This document shows, in pieces, positions 19,008 to 27,863 of a stretch of 64,000 nucleotides of DNA. The translations under genes and the position numbers were made by a program. Origin of the DNA: Candidatus Paralachnospira caecorum (lineage in GTDB: Bacteria; Bacillota; Clostridia; Lachnospirales; Lachnospiraceae); assembly GCA_904379015.1 (NCBI GenBank), contig CAJFHG010000011.1:16427-80426 (forward strand), given 5' to 3'. The notes under the pieces were generated by a model that was given only the letters and a program-made list of their open reading frames with translations, was not told the DNA's origin and searched no databases. Within the stretch, counting starts at the first letter, position 1; every line of letters begins with the position of its first letter.

Positions 19008-21005
19008 TTATTTCGCGAGTTTCATCATGAGGTCATTGGAGCGGGTCACAAATTTGCTCATGCGTTCAGGAGAAAGGCTTCCGTGGCTCAGAAGGGCCAG
19101 GTCATAAAGCTGTTCGCAGAAAGCGGAAGTATCTTCTCCGTCGGGATGGTCCAGTACATAAGTTACCAGCGGGTGGTTGGCGTTCAGCACCAGGGTTTCC
19201 GACGCGCCGAACATGTCCAGATTATCACCCATATTGTACATTTTCATCATATCCTGCATCCGGCGGCCTTCTTCCGAGAGCGTGACCACAGATGCCACAG
19301 ACGGATTTTTAAGCTTTTCGACCTTGACTTCCAGCTTGTCGTTGCCAAGGGCTTTCCGGAAGGTTTCCGTGAGCTTGTCCGTCATCTGCGTCATGGCCTC
19401 TTTGTCCTCTTCCTTTGTCTCTTCCTTGAACACACTGTCCAGATCCGTATCGATCCGCAGGAAATGCACGCCTTCATTTTTCTGCTCCACATGGCTGATA
19501 AAGGGAGAATCGATGGCGTGATCCAGGATCACGGCGTCGATGCCGGCTTCCTTGAACATGTTGATATACTGGCTCTGGGCTTTCTCATCTGTTACATAGA
19601 AGACCGTGTTTTCATGAGACTCCTTGTTCTCCTCCAGGCATTCGGACAGGGTCAGATATTTGCCCTCCAGGTTTTTGAAGAGGATGCAGTCTTTGATCTT
19701 TTCTTCAAATTTTTCATCCCGGATATAACCGTATTTGATGAAGGGACTTAAATCATCCCAGTATTTCTCATAGTTTTCCTTTTCCACCTTGAACATGCCG
19801 GTCAGCTTGTCCGCCACCTTCTTGGTGATGTAGTCAGAGATCTTTTTGACAAATCCGTCATTCTGCAGAGCGCTTCTGGAAACGTTCAGCGGAAGGTCCG
19901 GACAGTCGATGACGCCCTTTAAGAGCATCAGGAACTCGGGAATGACTTCTTTGATGTTGTCGGCCACAAACACCTGATTATTGTACAGCTTGATGGTGCC
20001 TTCGATGCTCTCATACTGGGATCCGATCTTCGGGAAATAAAGGATGCCTTTCAGGTTGAACGGATAGTCCATATTCAGATGGATCCAGAACAGCGGCTCC
20101 TTGTAATCATTGAATACAGTCCGGTAGAACTTTTTGTATTCTTCGTCGGTGCAGTCGTTGGGATGCTTTGTCCACAGGGGATGGATGTCGTTTAAGGGCA
20201 CGGGACGCTTGTGGATCTTGGCCAGCTCTCTTCTGGGAGAAATCTCCACCGTCTCTTTTTCGCCGTTTTCATTTTCCCGCTCCTCTGTCTTGGCTTCTTC
20301 TACGGTCCGTTCCACCACGACATCTTTATCTGTCACCTCGCTGGCGTCGATGGTCTCGAACTCCTGGGGCGCGCCTGCCTTGTTCAGATAAATGGGAACC
20401 GGCATGAAGGAGCAGTATTTGGTGATCACCTCGCGGGCTTTGTATTCATTGGCGAATTCCAGGCTGTCTTCATTGAGGTAAAGGGTGATCTCTGTTCCGA
20501 AATCTGTTTTGTCGCCCTCCGCCATGGCAAATTCCTGTCCGCCTTCCGATTCCCAGTGGACAGCGGGAGCATCCGCTTTATAGGACTTGGTATCGATGGT
20601 CACTTTATCAGCTACCATAAACGCGGAATAGAAGCCCAGTCCGAAATGACCGATAATCTGGTCTTCATTTGCCTTATCCTTGTATTTTTCCAGGAAATCC
20701 TTCGCGCCGGAGAACGCGATCTGATTGATGTATTCGTCCAGCTCCTCGAAGGTCATGCCCAGGCCGTTGTCCTTAAAGGCAATGGTCTTGTCGTCCGGAT
20801 TGACCGTAACGAGAATTTTGTACTCTGTATCCTCGGGAGTCTCAAATTCTCCCATCATATCCAGCTTCTTCAGTTTGGTGATCGCGTCGCAGCCGTTGGA
20901 GATCAGCTCACGGTAGAAGATATCATGATCACTGTAAAGCCATTTCTTTATAATAGGAAATATGTTTTCACTGTTAATTGATAAATTGCCCTGTTTTTCC
21001 GGCAT
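19008..21005 (-). CDS. htpG: HSP90-family chaperone HtpG
   Basis: ATP-dependent cytosolic chaperone of 665 residues. The GHKL ATPase site is intact: ELISNGCDAITKL (~residues 38-50), DNGLGM (~88), GHFGLGFYSAFMVADKV (~123-139). The middle domain carries the catalytic Arg in NVSRSALQND, and the C-terminal dimerisation domain is present. It is somewhat longer than Bacillus HtpG. A GTG lies at 21014, but AAAGGTG directly abuts it, so the ATG at 21005 with ~9-base spacing is preferred. A sigma-A promoter and an exact CIRCE element lie upstream, so HrcA control is expected. Confidence 0.96.
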   Translation of the reverse strand: MPEKQGNLSINSENIFPIIKKWLYSDHDIFYRELISNGCDAITKLKKLDMMGEFETPEDTEYKILVTVNPDDKTIAFKDNGLGMTFEELDEYINQIAFSGAKDFLEKYKDKANEDQIIGHFGLGFYSAFMVADKVTIDTKSYKADAPAVHWESEGGQEFAMAEGDKTDFGTEITLYLNEDSLEFANEYKAREVITKYCSFMPVPIYLNKAGAPQEFETIDASEVTDKDVVVERTVEEAKTEERENENGEKETVEISPRRELAKIHKRPVPLNDIHPLWTKHPNDCTDEEYKKFYRTVFNDYKEPLFWIHLNMDYPFNLKGILYFPKIGSQYESIEGTIKLYNNQVFVADNIKEVIPEFLMLLKGVIDCPDLPLNVSRSALQNDGFVKKISDYITKKVADKLTGMFKVEKENYEKYWDDLSPFIKYGYIRDEKFEEKIKDCILFKNLEGKYLTLSECLEENKESHENTVFYVTDEKAQSQYINMFKEAGIDAVILDHAIDSPFISHVEQKNEGVHFLRIDTDLDSVFKEETKEEDKEAMTQMTDKLTETFRKALGNDKLEVKVEKLKNPSVASVVTLSEEGRRMQDMMKMYNMGDNLDMFGASETLVLNANHPLVTYVLDHPDGEDTSAFCEQLYDLALLSHGSLSPERMSKFVTRSNDLMMKLAK

Positions 21006-21038
21006 ATCAGTCACACCTTTCTTTCATTTCTGAGGTCT

Positions 21039-21067
21039 ATTGTAATACCCGGATAGGTAAAAGTCAA
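21039..21067 (-). promoter_or_regulatory. htpG promoter
   Basis: Read on the minus strand: TTGACT (21067-21062), 17-base spacer, TACAAT (21044-21039), a near-consensus sigma-A promoter. A purine-rich ribosome site follows. Confidence 0.8.
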
Positions 21068-21074
21068 GAAAAAA

Positions 21075-21101
21075 TTAGCACTCATTCCGATTGAGTGCTA
21101 A
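21075..21101. promoter_or_regulatory. CIRCE operator (HrcA binding site)
   Basis: Exact consensus TTAGCACTC-N9-GAGTGCTAA. It lies 7 bases upstream of the htpG -35 box rather than over the transcription start, where CIRCE is usually found in groE and dnaK operons. Confidence 0.95.
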
Positions 21102-21115
21102 TAATCAAATCCTGT

Positions 21116-21607
21116 TTACAGTTCGGAAAACAGAATATTCTGTTTTTTCAGGAACTGTCTCACCGCGTCATCCCAGATCCGCTCCGGCGTTCTGTCCATG
21201 AGAAAGGAAGCAAAGGATACGCCGGTGACGCAGGTCAGCGCTCCATGCTCGTAATGGATATTCAAAAACAGTCCGCCGATCTGTTCCGGCGGGACGGATG
21301 TATTGCGGAGCAGCGTTTCCGAGGCAGTTCTGGACAGGACGAAAACGATCCTGAACTGCTCCGGCAGCCGGGAACCCTTGATGATCTGGAAGCAGAGCGG
21401 CTTCAGCAGGGACCAGCGGGCCAGATCATGCTGCGGCATTTCCTCCCATTCTGCATCCGTAAAATAGTCTTTGTGGAGCGAACCGTCCAGCGTGATGGAA
21501 ATGCTGGTGGTAAAGGACGCCTGAGATACCAGAAAGGCGTCGAAAGTATTCTGGATAAACAGCTTGGATGTAAAATCCTTCAGTTCTGAAATTTCAAATG
21601 CGGTCAT
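21116..21607 (-). CDS. Conserved clostridial protein (DUF5721-like)
   Basis: A 163-residue soluble protein that resembles the Lachnospiraceae family known as DUF5721 (recalled, not searched): FEISELKDFTSKLFIQNTFDAFLVSQASFTTS at the N-terminus and a RFVLSRTA-like central strand, HYEHGALTCVTGVSF later. AGGAGG sits before the ATG at 21607. No catalytic motif is evident. It is followed by the CIRCE-htpG promoter, so the two genes are likely transcribed separately. Confidence 0.75.
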   Translation of the reverse strand: MTAFEISELKDFTSKLFIQNTFDAFLVSQASFTTSISITLDGSLHKDYFTDAEWEEMPQHDLARWSLLKPLCFQIIKGSRLPEQFRIVFVLSRTASETLLRNTSVPPEQIGGLFLNIHYEHGALTCVTGVSFASFLMDRTPERIWDDAVRQFLKKQNILFSEL

Positions 21608-21776
21608 GGGAACCTCCTGTTCAGATTCAGTATAAGGAAAAAAGCAGAAAAAGGGAAGACCTGAAGAAGAAAACAGGCGTATTTTTTCGCAGACATTTTT
21701 GTTCTGTCAGGATGCGGGAGTTGTGTTACAATAGAACGGTACGGCAGCTGCCGGAGAATGCGAAGGAGGATGGAAG

Positions 21777-23114
21777 ATGGAAGAAGGATATACGGCAAAA
21801 GCAGAAAAGGAAACAGGGAAGGCCTCCGGAATGGCAATAAAGGGACTTCTGGAATACATAAAAAAGGGGGTTTCCCCTTATCATACTGTGCAGACGGCCA
21901 AAGAAGAGCTTGAGGCGGCGGGCTGTGAGGAGCTGGAGCTTTCGGAACCCTGGAAGCTGCAGAGAGGACAGGGATATTTTGTCAGGGCCCACGGATCCAC
22001 TTTGTTCGCGTTCCGGGTCAATCCGGGCTTTGTCCCGGCGGACGGCTTCCGGATCGCGGCGGCGCATACGGACTGGCCCTGTATGCGGATCAAAACGGCG
22101 CCGGAGATGCAGAGCGGCAGATACAGAAAGCTCAATGTGGAAACATACGGCGGACCGATCTTAAGCACATGGATGGACCGGCCCCTGTCCGCGGCGGGAC
22201 GGGCGGCGCTGAGAGGAAGCGATCCGTTTCATCCCGAGCTTTGTCTGGTGGATCTGGGACGTCCTGTTTTTACCATTCCGAATCTGGCGATCCATATGAA
22301 CCGGGACGTGAACAAGGGCGTAGAGCTGAACCGTCAGACGGACATGCTGCCTCTGGCCGGCGAAATGGAAAAGGCGCTTGAGAAGGACGGAGGCTTTATG
22401 GAAGCTCTGGGACAATGCCTGGGCCGCCGGCCGGAGGATATCCTGTTTTTTGAACTTTCGGTTTATAACTGCGATCCGGCGGATATCATTGGAATAAACG
22501 GAGAATTCCTTTCCGCTCCCAGGCTGGATAATCTCACGTCTGTGAAAGCCTGCATGGACGGATTTCTCGCAGGCGGCGGGCGGGAGCGCGGCGCTGATCT
22601 GGCGGTGTTCTTTGATCATGAGGAAATAGGCAGCAGAACGAAGCAGGGCGCCGGTTCGCTGCTTCTGGATCTGGTGATGGAAAAAATCTGCGCCGCCCTC
22701 GGCTATGGCAGAGAGGAGTATGTGGACTGCCTTCTGTCCAGCTTTTTCCTGTCTGTGGACGTGGCTCACGCGGCTCATCCCAACCGACCTGAGAAAAGCG
22801 ATCCGACCAATCCGGTTTATTTAAACGGCGGCGTAGTCCTGAAAACAGAATGCAATCAGCGGTATGCCACAGACGCGCAGGCAGTGGGGATCCTCCGGGC
22901 GCTCTGCGGGGAAAACGGAATTCCCTGCCAGTTTTTTGCCAACCGTTCCGATATGGGCGGAGGAAGTACGCTGGGCTCCATTGCCTCTTCCTTTACCGTG
23001 ATGAATACGGCGGATATCGGCCTTCCTCTGCTGGCGATGCATTCAGCCAGAGAGACCATGGGAGTACGGGATATGGAGGCCCTGACGGCGCTGCTTGCCT
23101 GCTATTGGAAATAA
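21777..23114 (+). CDS. M18-family aminopeptidase
   Basis: Zinc aspartyl/leucyl aminopeptidase of 445 residues that forms large tetrahedral complexes in this family. Metal ligands and catalytic residues are visible in AAAHTDWPCMRIK (~residue 97), the FFDHEEIGSRTKQGAGS segment (~279-295, with catalytic Glu pair), VDVAHAAHPN (~325) and the C-terminal MHSARETMGVRD. SDMGGGSTLGSI is also typical. AAGGAGG precedes the ATG at 21777. Role: intracellular peptide turnover. Confidence 0.93.
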   Translation: MEEGYTAKAEKETGKASGMAIKGLLEYIKKGVSPYHTVQTAKEELEAAGCEELELSEPWKLQRGQGYFVRAHGSTLFAFRVNPGFVPADGFRIAAAHTDWPCMRIKTAPEMQSGRYRKLNVETYGGPILSTWMDRPLSAAGRAALRGSDPFHPELCLVDLGRPVFTIPNLAIHMNRDVNKGVELNRQTDMLPLAGEMEKALEKDGGFMEALGQCLGRRPEDILFFELSVYNCDPADIIGINGEFLSAPRLDNLTSVKACMDGFLAGGGRERGADLAVFFDHEEIGSRTKQGAGSLLLDLVMEKICAALGYGREEYVDCLLSSFFLSVDVAHAAHPNRPEKSDPTNPVYLNGGVVLKTECNQRYATDAQAVGILRALCGENGIPCQFFANRSDMGGGSTLGSIASSFTVMNTADIGLPLLAMHSARETMGVRDMEALTALLACYWK

Positions 23115-23240
23115 TAGTAAGAAAATGAGATTTCTGTCTTTTCAAATGACGTTTTCTGTGCTATCATAAATAGTAATGAAAACTACATGGAGCATCGGAC
23201 GCTTCAAAATTATGTAGTCAGGCAGTACAGGAGGAGAAAT

Positions 23241-24077
23241 ATGAGTTACAAGATCGTGGTGGACAGCTGCTGTGATTTGACAGAAGAGCTGAAATCCGAC
23301 AGCCATTTCCAGATTATCCCTTTGACATTGCAGGTAGGGGAAACTTATATTACAGACGATGAACATTTTGATCAGGCCAGGTTCCTGGAGCTGGTGCGCA
23401 CATCACCGGAATGCCCCAGGACAGCGTGTCCCTCCCCGGAGGCATTCCGCGACGCTTATGACTGTGACGCGGATATGATTTTTGTGGTGACGCTGTCCCA
23501 GCATCTCAGCGGCACGTACAACAGCGCGGTTCTGGGAAGGACCATGTATATAGAAGAGCAGGGGGAAAAACAGATCGCGGTCTTCAGTTCGGATTCCGCG
23601 TCTGTAGGCGAGGCGAAGATCGCCATGAAGATCAGAGAGCTGGCCGAGGCCGGAAAGTCCTTTGATCAGATCGTGAAGGAAGTGTCAGATTTCCGGGACC
23701 ATATGAATACGTATTTTGTTCTGGAGACGCTGGATTATCTGAAAAAGAACGGAAGACTCACCGGACTCCAGGCGCTGTTCGCGACGGTGCTGAATATCAA
23801 GCCGGTCATGGGCGCGGACAAAGGCGTGATCATCAAGCTGGACCAGGCCAGAGGCATTGACAAAGCGCTTGCCAAAATGGCCCAGTGGGTGGCGAAAGAG
23901 GCAAAGAACGCGGAGGAAAAGATCCTGGCGATTTCTCATACCAACTGCCCGGAGCGGGCCAGGATGGTGAAGGATCTGATCTGCAGCATGATCAAGGTGA
24001 AGGATGTGTACGTGGTGGATACAGCCGGCGTCAGCACCACCTATGCCGGAGACGGCGGTGTGATCATCGCTCTGTAA
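23241..24077 (+). CDS. DegV-family fatty-acid binding protein
   Basis: A 278-residue DegV (FakB-like) protein. These bind a fatty acid and present it to the FakA kinase for phospholipid synthesis. It begins KIVVDSCCDLTEEL, has TACPSPEAFRDAY, the lipid head-group loop VTLSQHLSGTYNSA, LDYLKKNGRLTG and the C-terminal CPERARMVKDL...GGDGGVIIAL-type end. The ATG at 23241 has AGGAGGAG upstream; the longer frame from 23187 does not. A terminator follows. Confidence 0.93.
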   Translation: MSYKIVVDSCCDLTEELKSDSHFQIIPLTLQVGETYITDDEHFDQARFLELVRTSPECPRTACPSPEAFRDAYDCDADMIFVVTLSQHLSGTYNSAVLGRTMYIEEQGEKQIAVFSSDSASVGEAKIAMKIRELAEAGKSFDQIVKEVSDFRDHMNTYFVLETLDYLKKNGRLTGLQALFATVLNIKPVMGADKGVIIKLDQARGIDKALAKMAQWVAKEAKNAEEKILAISHTNCPERARMVKDLICSMIKVKDVYVVDTAGVSTTYAGDGGVIIAL

Positions 24078-24121
24078 AGCAGACTGGATCAGGTCAGGCG
24101 AAGGACAGATGGAAGCGGGAC

Positions 24122-24151
24122 GTCGGTCGCGGTTAAGCGGCCGGCGTTTTT
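24122..24151 (+). terminator. Rho-independent terminator after degV
   Basis: GTCGGTCGC (24122-24130) pairs with GCGGCCGGC (24137-24145) using two or three G-U pairs, 6-base loop, followed by GTTTTT. Confidence 0.75.
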
Positions 24152-24290
24152 GGGGTTTCGGTTCCTTATGCTGTTTTTGCGGGAGGCGCGCCTGGCCGGA
24201 CACGTCCGCGCATCCGTCTGCTTCAGACCGGGAGACAGGATCGGTCCTGAACCACAGGATGGCCGGCCCGCTGCAGCAAGGAGGAAAAAT

Positions 24291-24920
24291 ATGAAAACAG
24301 AAATCAATCAGTCTAATTATGAAAAAATGAAAAACAGTATGGCAGAGGTGTTTCTTCAGTATGATCAGGACAATATGATCCGCAAATTTCAACTGGAGCA
24401 TGACGAACGGTATCTGTATATCCGCTGCCTGGAACGGCCATACAGAGTCAGCCGGGAAACCGGACAGATTGACTGGTCGGAGGACGGCTTTCAGACCGTG
24501 AACAGAGCCGGATATAATGAGACGATGACCATTTATGATGTTCTTTGCAGTTCGAAAGATAACTGTCATCTGGCAGGAAAATGGGTAAGCCTGGACAGCC
24601 TTTTTTCAGTGATGGGAGGCAGCCTGAAACAGGAAAACAGTCTGCTTCAGCATTCTGCCCGGATTTTCGAGGGCAAAACAGAAGCCCTTTCTCTGGCCTG
24701 TGAGAAGCTGGGCGGAAAAAAGCAGAATAAAGGAGACGCTGCCTACGAGCTGCCTCTGTTTCCATTCCTTCCGATCATGCTGTGCTTCTGGGATTCTGAT
24801 GAAGAGTTTCCGGCCAGCCTGCAGATTCTGCCGGATCAGAATGTTTTGGATTATATGCATTATGAAACCCTGATGTTTGCTGTCTTTCATCTGATCGATC
24901 GGTTAAAGGCTCTTATATAA
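24291..24920 (+). CDS. DUF3786-like protein
   Basis: A 209-residue soluble protein that resembles the DUF3786 family of anaerobes: N-terminal LYIRCLERPYRVSRETGQI, a TIYDVLCSSK segment, and a C-terminal PFLPIMLCFWDSDEEFPASLQILPDQNVLDYMHYETL. The function of the family is not known; members often occur near corrinoid or metal metabolism in acetogens (recalled). AAGGAGG lies 5 bases before the ATG at 24291. No obvious operon partner here. Confidence 0.75.
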   Translation: MKTEINQSNYEKMKNSMAEVFLQYDQDNMIRKFQLEHDERYLYIRCLERPYRVSRETGQIDWSEDGFQTVNRAGYNETMTIYDVLCSSKDNCHLAGKWVSLDSLFSVMGGSLKQENSLLQHSARIFEGKTEALSLACEKLGGKKQNKGDAAYELPLFPFLPIMLCFWDSDEEFPASLQILPDQNVLDYMHYETLMFAVFHLIDRLKALI

Positions 24921-25009
24921 GCCGTTCGCCAGGGATGCTGAGGGTGTACTGTAAATATTCAAAAAATAAAGAACATATATTTTTAAATGGATATAATATT
25001 GAAAAAAAC

Positions 25010-25038
25010 TTGCATGAAACAGAGAAAAATGATATTCT
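25010..25038 (+). promoter_or_regulatory. Promoter for the lipoprotein gene at 25089
   Basis: TTGCAT (25010-25015), 17-base spacer, TATTCT (25033-25038) in an AT-rich intergenic stretch. Confidence 0.45.
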
Positions 25039-25088
25039 TAAATACAAGAAGACAGTGTTTTGCCCAACAGCAGTGAGGGGGATTGCTT

Positions 25089-25817
25089 ATGAAAAAGAAA
25101 TATTTATATGGACTGGTTTGTCTGATCTGTGTTTTTGTGACTGCGGCCTGCGGAGAGGCACGTTTGGAAGATTCGTCCGGTTCTGCGGAAGAGACGACGG
25201 CAGAAGTGGCTGAGCGGGAAAATCCTGATGAGATCTATTATCGAAAAATCGAGGAGGAGACAAGGGCGGACTTTCCGGAGGATTTAAGTGAAATGGAGGA
25301 CTGGTACGGAGATTATCAGTTTGTAGAGTATACCAGACCGCATTCATATCCGCCAAGCACTCCCGATTATCTGCAGAGAAAACTGGATCAGATGAAGGGA
25401 ACCATAAAAAGAATTGAGCCAGGAATGCTCATAACCTATTTTCCTGTCGACCGGGTATTGGAACCAGTCTTTTATGAGGATTATGAATATGATCATTACA
25501 TATCAGTGAGGTCCTTTACCATGCATGTGGAGGTGCTGGATGAGGAACTTTTAAAGACGCTTCTGATGAGATGGGGGAGAGAATACCATCTGGACGGAAG
25601 TCCGGTGGATTTTTCTAACAAGGCACATGGAGATGATGATCTGTTTGCGGATATGGACTTTCGGATTTCTGATTATGTCGGCCACCAGATTCTCGTGTTC
25701 ACTGACGAGGATACTACATCTACAATCAAAGAATGCGATTACTGGATCAATGCCGGAGACGGAGTGGTCTATTCCCTGACGAACCACTCGGTATCCAAAT
25801 GGCAGAGACTCCGGTGA
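25089..25817 (+). CDS. Putative lipoprotein of unknown function
   Basis: A 242-residue predicted lipoprotein: MKKKYLYGLVCLICVFVTAAC ends in a lipobox (VTAAC, cysteine ~21), then an acidic linker and a soluble domain rich in Tyr, Glu and Asp. I recognise no domain. A TTG lies two codons earlier, but the ATG at 25089 fits the GTGAGGGGG site. Base composition is AT-richer than neighbours, similar to the lipoprotein at 1026, which suggests accessory origin. Confidence 0.65.
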   Translation: MKKKYLYGLVCLICVFVTAACGEARLEDSSGSAEETTAEVAERENPDEIYYRKIEEETRADFPEDLSEMEDWYGDYQFVEYTRPHSYPPSTPDYLQRKLDQMKGTIKRIEPGMLITYFPVDRVLEPVFYEDYEYDHYISVRSFTMHVEVLDEELLKTLLMRWGREYHLDGSPVDFSNKAHGDDDLFADMDFRISDYVGHQILVFTDEDTTSTIKECDYWINAGDGVVYSLTNHSVSKWQRLR

Positions 25818-25855
25818 CATCCGGCTGTATCTGTCGGGCGGACCGCTTTCAGGCT

Positions 25856-26038
25856 TCAGCGTTCCTTTGGCTCATAGACAAAGTACAGGATCAGACAAAT
25901 GACGGTGGCGATAAACAGACACCAGTTCAGCGGGGTGATCCAGCCGGGCAGATCAAGATTGCCCTGCAGAACGGTCAGAAGGGCTTCGATCACAGCCAGT
26001 ATAATGGTTAAATAAAGAAAAAGCTTGCTTTTTTTCAT
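25856..26038 (-). CDS. Small two-helix membrane protein (60 residues)
   Basis: MKKSKLFLYLTIILAVIEA begins the first helix (~6-24); the second is ~37-54, with a short LPGWITPLNW loop and a charged PKER tail. The start at 26038 has GGAGG 11 bases upstream, rather distant. No family is recognised. It is preceded by a long structured leader and a TTGACA-17-TATAAT promoter, so it is probably well expressed. The preceding minus-strand ABC genes may also read into it. Confidence 0.6.
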   Translation of the reverse strand: MKKSKLFLYLTIILAVIEALLTVLQGNLDLPGWITPLNWCLFIATVICLILYFVYEPKER

Positions 26039-26190
26039 GGGATGTTTGTCCTCCGTTTGACAGGTGGTGCAGAAGCTGTACCGCCGCATGTTCCTGATTC
26101 CTGCCGCAGGTCAGGGCGGCAGATTTGCCGTTATCATGTCAGATCAAAGCAAAGATCCGGCTGTGCCGGAGGCTGTTTTGACTGACATGA
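26039..26190 (-). ncRNA. Structured leader of the small membrane protein, identity unknown
   Basis: About 150 bases between the predicted start (~26187) and the gene. Stems visible: TCATGTCAG (26134-26142) pairs over 39 bases with CTGACATGA (26182-26190), enclosing hairpin TCCGGC/GCCGGA (26156-26170); CGGCA/TGCCG (26117-26130); and a CCTGA-CCTGC/GCAGG-TCAGG hairpin near 26093-26116. No riboswitch class was recognised and no terminator follows. It may be a regulatory leader or a small RNA. Confidence 0.4.
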
Positions 26191-26193
26191 TTT

Positions 26194-26222
26194 ATTATAC
26201 GGCAGGTATTTTCTCGTGTCAA
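26194..26222 (-). promoter_or_regulatory. Consensus sigma-A promoter
   Basis: On the minus strand: TTGACA (26222-26217), 17-base spacer, TATAAT (26199-26194). Both hexamers are perfect and spacing is ideal. The -35 overlaps the stop codon of the ABC permease gene. Confidence 0.8.
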
Positions 26223-27019
26223 TGCTGTTTGACACAGTGTTTTTCCAAAATCCCGATCAGCCTGTAGAGCCCCATGGAAATGATGCAGAGGATCACAATG
26301 CTCATCATGACAATGTCCATTTTAAAGACCTGGCTTCCGTATATGATCAGATAGCCGAGTCCTTCATCCGCGGCCAGGAATTCACCGATGATCACGCCCA
26401 CCAGACACAGTCCGATATTGACCTTCATATTATTGATGATCAGCGGGACTGCGCTGGGGACCAGTACCTTTCTCAGGACATCTCTTTTTGTTCCTCCCAG
26501 TGTATAGATCAGCTTGACTTTATCCTGATCCACGCTCCGGAAGCCGGTGTGAAGGGTCATGACAGAGCCGAACACGGCCACGGAGACGGCCGCCACCACG
26601 ATGGTCTTTACGTTGTTTCCGAGCCAGACAATGAGCACCGGCGCGAGGGCGGATTTGGGCAGGCTGTTGAGCATGACCAGATAAGGCTCCAGAAGCCCGG
26701 AGAGGGTGGGACTCAGCCAGAGAATCATGGCAAAGAGGAGCCCCGCTGCCATGACAATGAAAAAGCTGCCGGCAGTCTCGGCCAGTGTGATGCCGATATG
26801 CCGGAAAATGCTGAGGTCTTTCGTCATCCGGATAAAACAGGTGATCATCCGTGAAGGGCTGCTGAAAATGAAATCATTTAAAAGCCCGGTACGGGCTGTC
26901 AGCTCCCAGATGCCCACGAACAGAAAAAAAATAAGAATCTGTCCGGCAAGGACGATCCGTTTGTGGCGGGAGCGCTTTTTCAGATAATCCAGCTGAGCCT
27001 TGGAGAGGGGATCATTCAT
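26219..27019 (-). CDS. ABC transporter permease (SsuC/TauC/ThiX type)
   Basis: A 266-residue permease with six likely helices and the EAA-type loop region HTGFRSVDQDKVKLIYTLGGTKRDVLRKVLVPSAVPLIINNMK, which identifies the nitrate/sulfonate/taurine/pyrimidine importer branch. GEFLAADEGLGYLI is also characteristic. It overlaps the ATPase gene by 8 bases. No substrate-binding protein is encoded nearby, so the ligand (sulfonate, pyrimidine-type thiamine precursor, or another) is open. The strong promoter at 26194-26222 overlaps its end. Confidence 0.88.
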   Translation of the reverse strand: MNDPLSKAQLDYLKKRSRHKRIVLAGQILIFFLFVGIWELTARTGLLNDFIFSSPSRMITCFIRMTKDLSIFRHIGITLAETAGSFFIVMAAGLLFAMILWLSPTLSGLLEPYLVMLNSLPKSALAPVLIVWLGNNVKTIVVAAVSVAVFGSVMTLHTGFRSVDQDKVKLIYTLGGTKRDVLRKVLVPSAVPLIINNMKVNIGLCLVGVIIGEFLAADEGLGYLIIYGSQVFKMDIVMMSIVILCIISMGLYRLIGILEKHCVKQH

Positions 27020-27779
27020 GGGATTTTAACTCCTTCCATACTTCCTCGAAATAACCGCTGAACTGAGGAGAGCTGCGCCGTTTCAGGGGAGAGGTGCAGC
27101 TTTCGTCAAAGGAGAGCGGCAGTATTTTTTTGATTCTCGCGGGTCTGGCGGAGAGGATCACGATCCGGTCCGCCAGCGTGATGGCTTCTGCCAGATCGTG
27201 GGTCACCAGGATGGCTGTTTTGTGCTCTCTGCGGATAATGCTGCCGATGTCGTCTCCGACCTCCAGCCGGGTCTGATAGTCCAGGGCGGAAAAAGGCTCG
27301 TCAAGAAGCAGGATATCCGGTTCCAGCGCGAGGGTGCGGATCAGGGCGGCCCGCTGGCGCATGCCGCCGGACAGGGCAGAGGGCGGAGCGTCCTGAAAAG
27401 CGGACAGCCCGTAGGTCTGCAGCATTTCCCTGACATGTCCCCTGGTATCCGGATTGAGAGAATGTCTGATTTCCAGCCCCAGCAGCACATTGTCGTAAAC
27501 GGTGCGCCATTCAAATAAATGATCCCGCTGAAGCATGTAGCCGATATTGGCGCCGGAGGTTCCCTGGGCTTTTCCGAACAGACGGATTTCTCCTGATTCC
27601 GGCGCGAGAAGACCGCTCACAAGAGAAAGCAGCGTCGTTTTTCCGCAGCCGGAGGGGCCCACGACAGCAATGAATTCTCCGGGAGCCACAGAAAGAGAGA
27701 TGTCATACAAAGCGGGAGTCTCGCCTGCCACAGTATGATAGGAAAAACATACGTGTATAAATTCAAGGATGGGTTCCAT
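27012..27779 (-). CDS. ABC transporter ATP-binding protein (SsuB/TauB/ThiZ type)
   Basis: A 255-residue importer ATPase. Walker A GPSGCGKT (~residues 41-48), signature LSGGMRQRAALIRTL, Walker B ILLLDEPFSALD and H-loop VTHDLAEAI are intact. The ATG at 27779 follows ACGGAGG. It overlaps the permease by 8 bases. The set lacks a periplasmic-type binding protein here; it may be encoded elsewhere. Divergent from the vanR gene across 167 bases. Confidence 0.9.
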   Translation of the reverse strand: MEPILEFIHVCFSYHTVAGETPALYDISLSVAPGEFIAVVGPSGCGKTTLLSLVSGLLAPESGEIRLFGKAQGTSGANIGYMLQRDHLFEWRTVYDNVLLGLEIRHSLNPDTRGHVREMLQTYGLSAFQDAPPSALSGGMRQRAALIRTLALEPDILLLDEPFSALDYQTRLEVGDDIGSIIRREHKTAILVTHDLAEAITLADRIVILSARPARIKKILPLSFDESCTSPLKRRSSPQFSGYFEEVWKELKSHE

Positions 27780-27863
27780 ACGATTCCTCCGTTATTTTAT
27801 ACTGTATTATATGGGGGAGAAACTCCTTCGGTGCGGGTTCGGCGGGGACCTGAGAGCCGCGCG

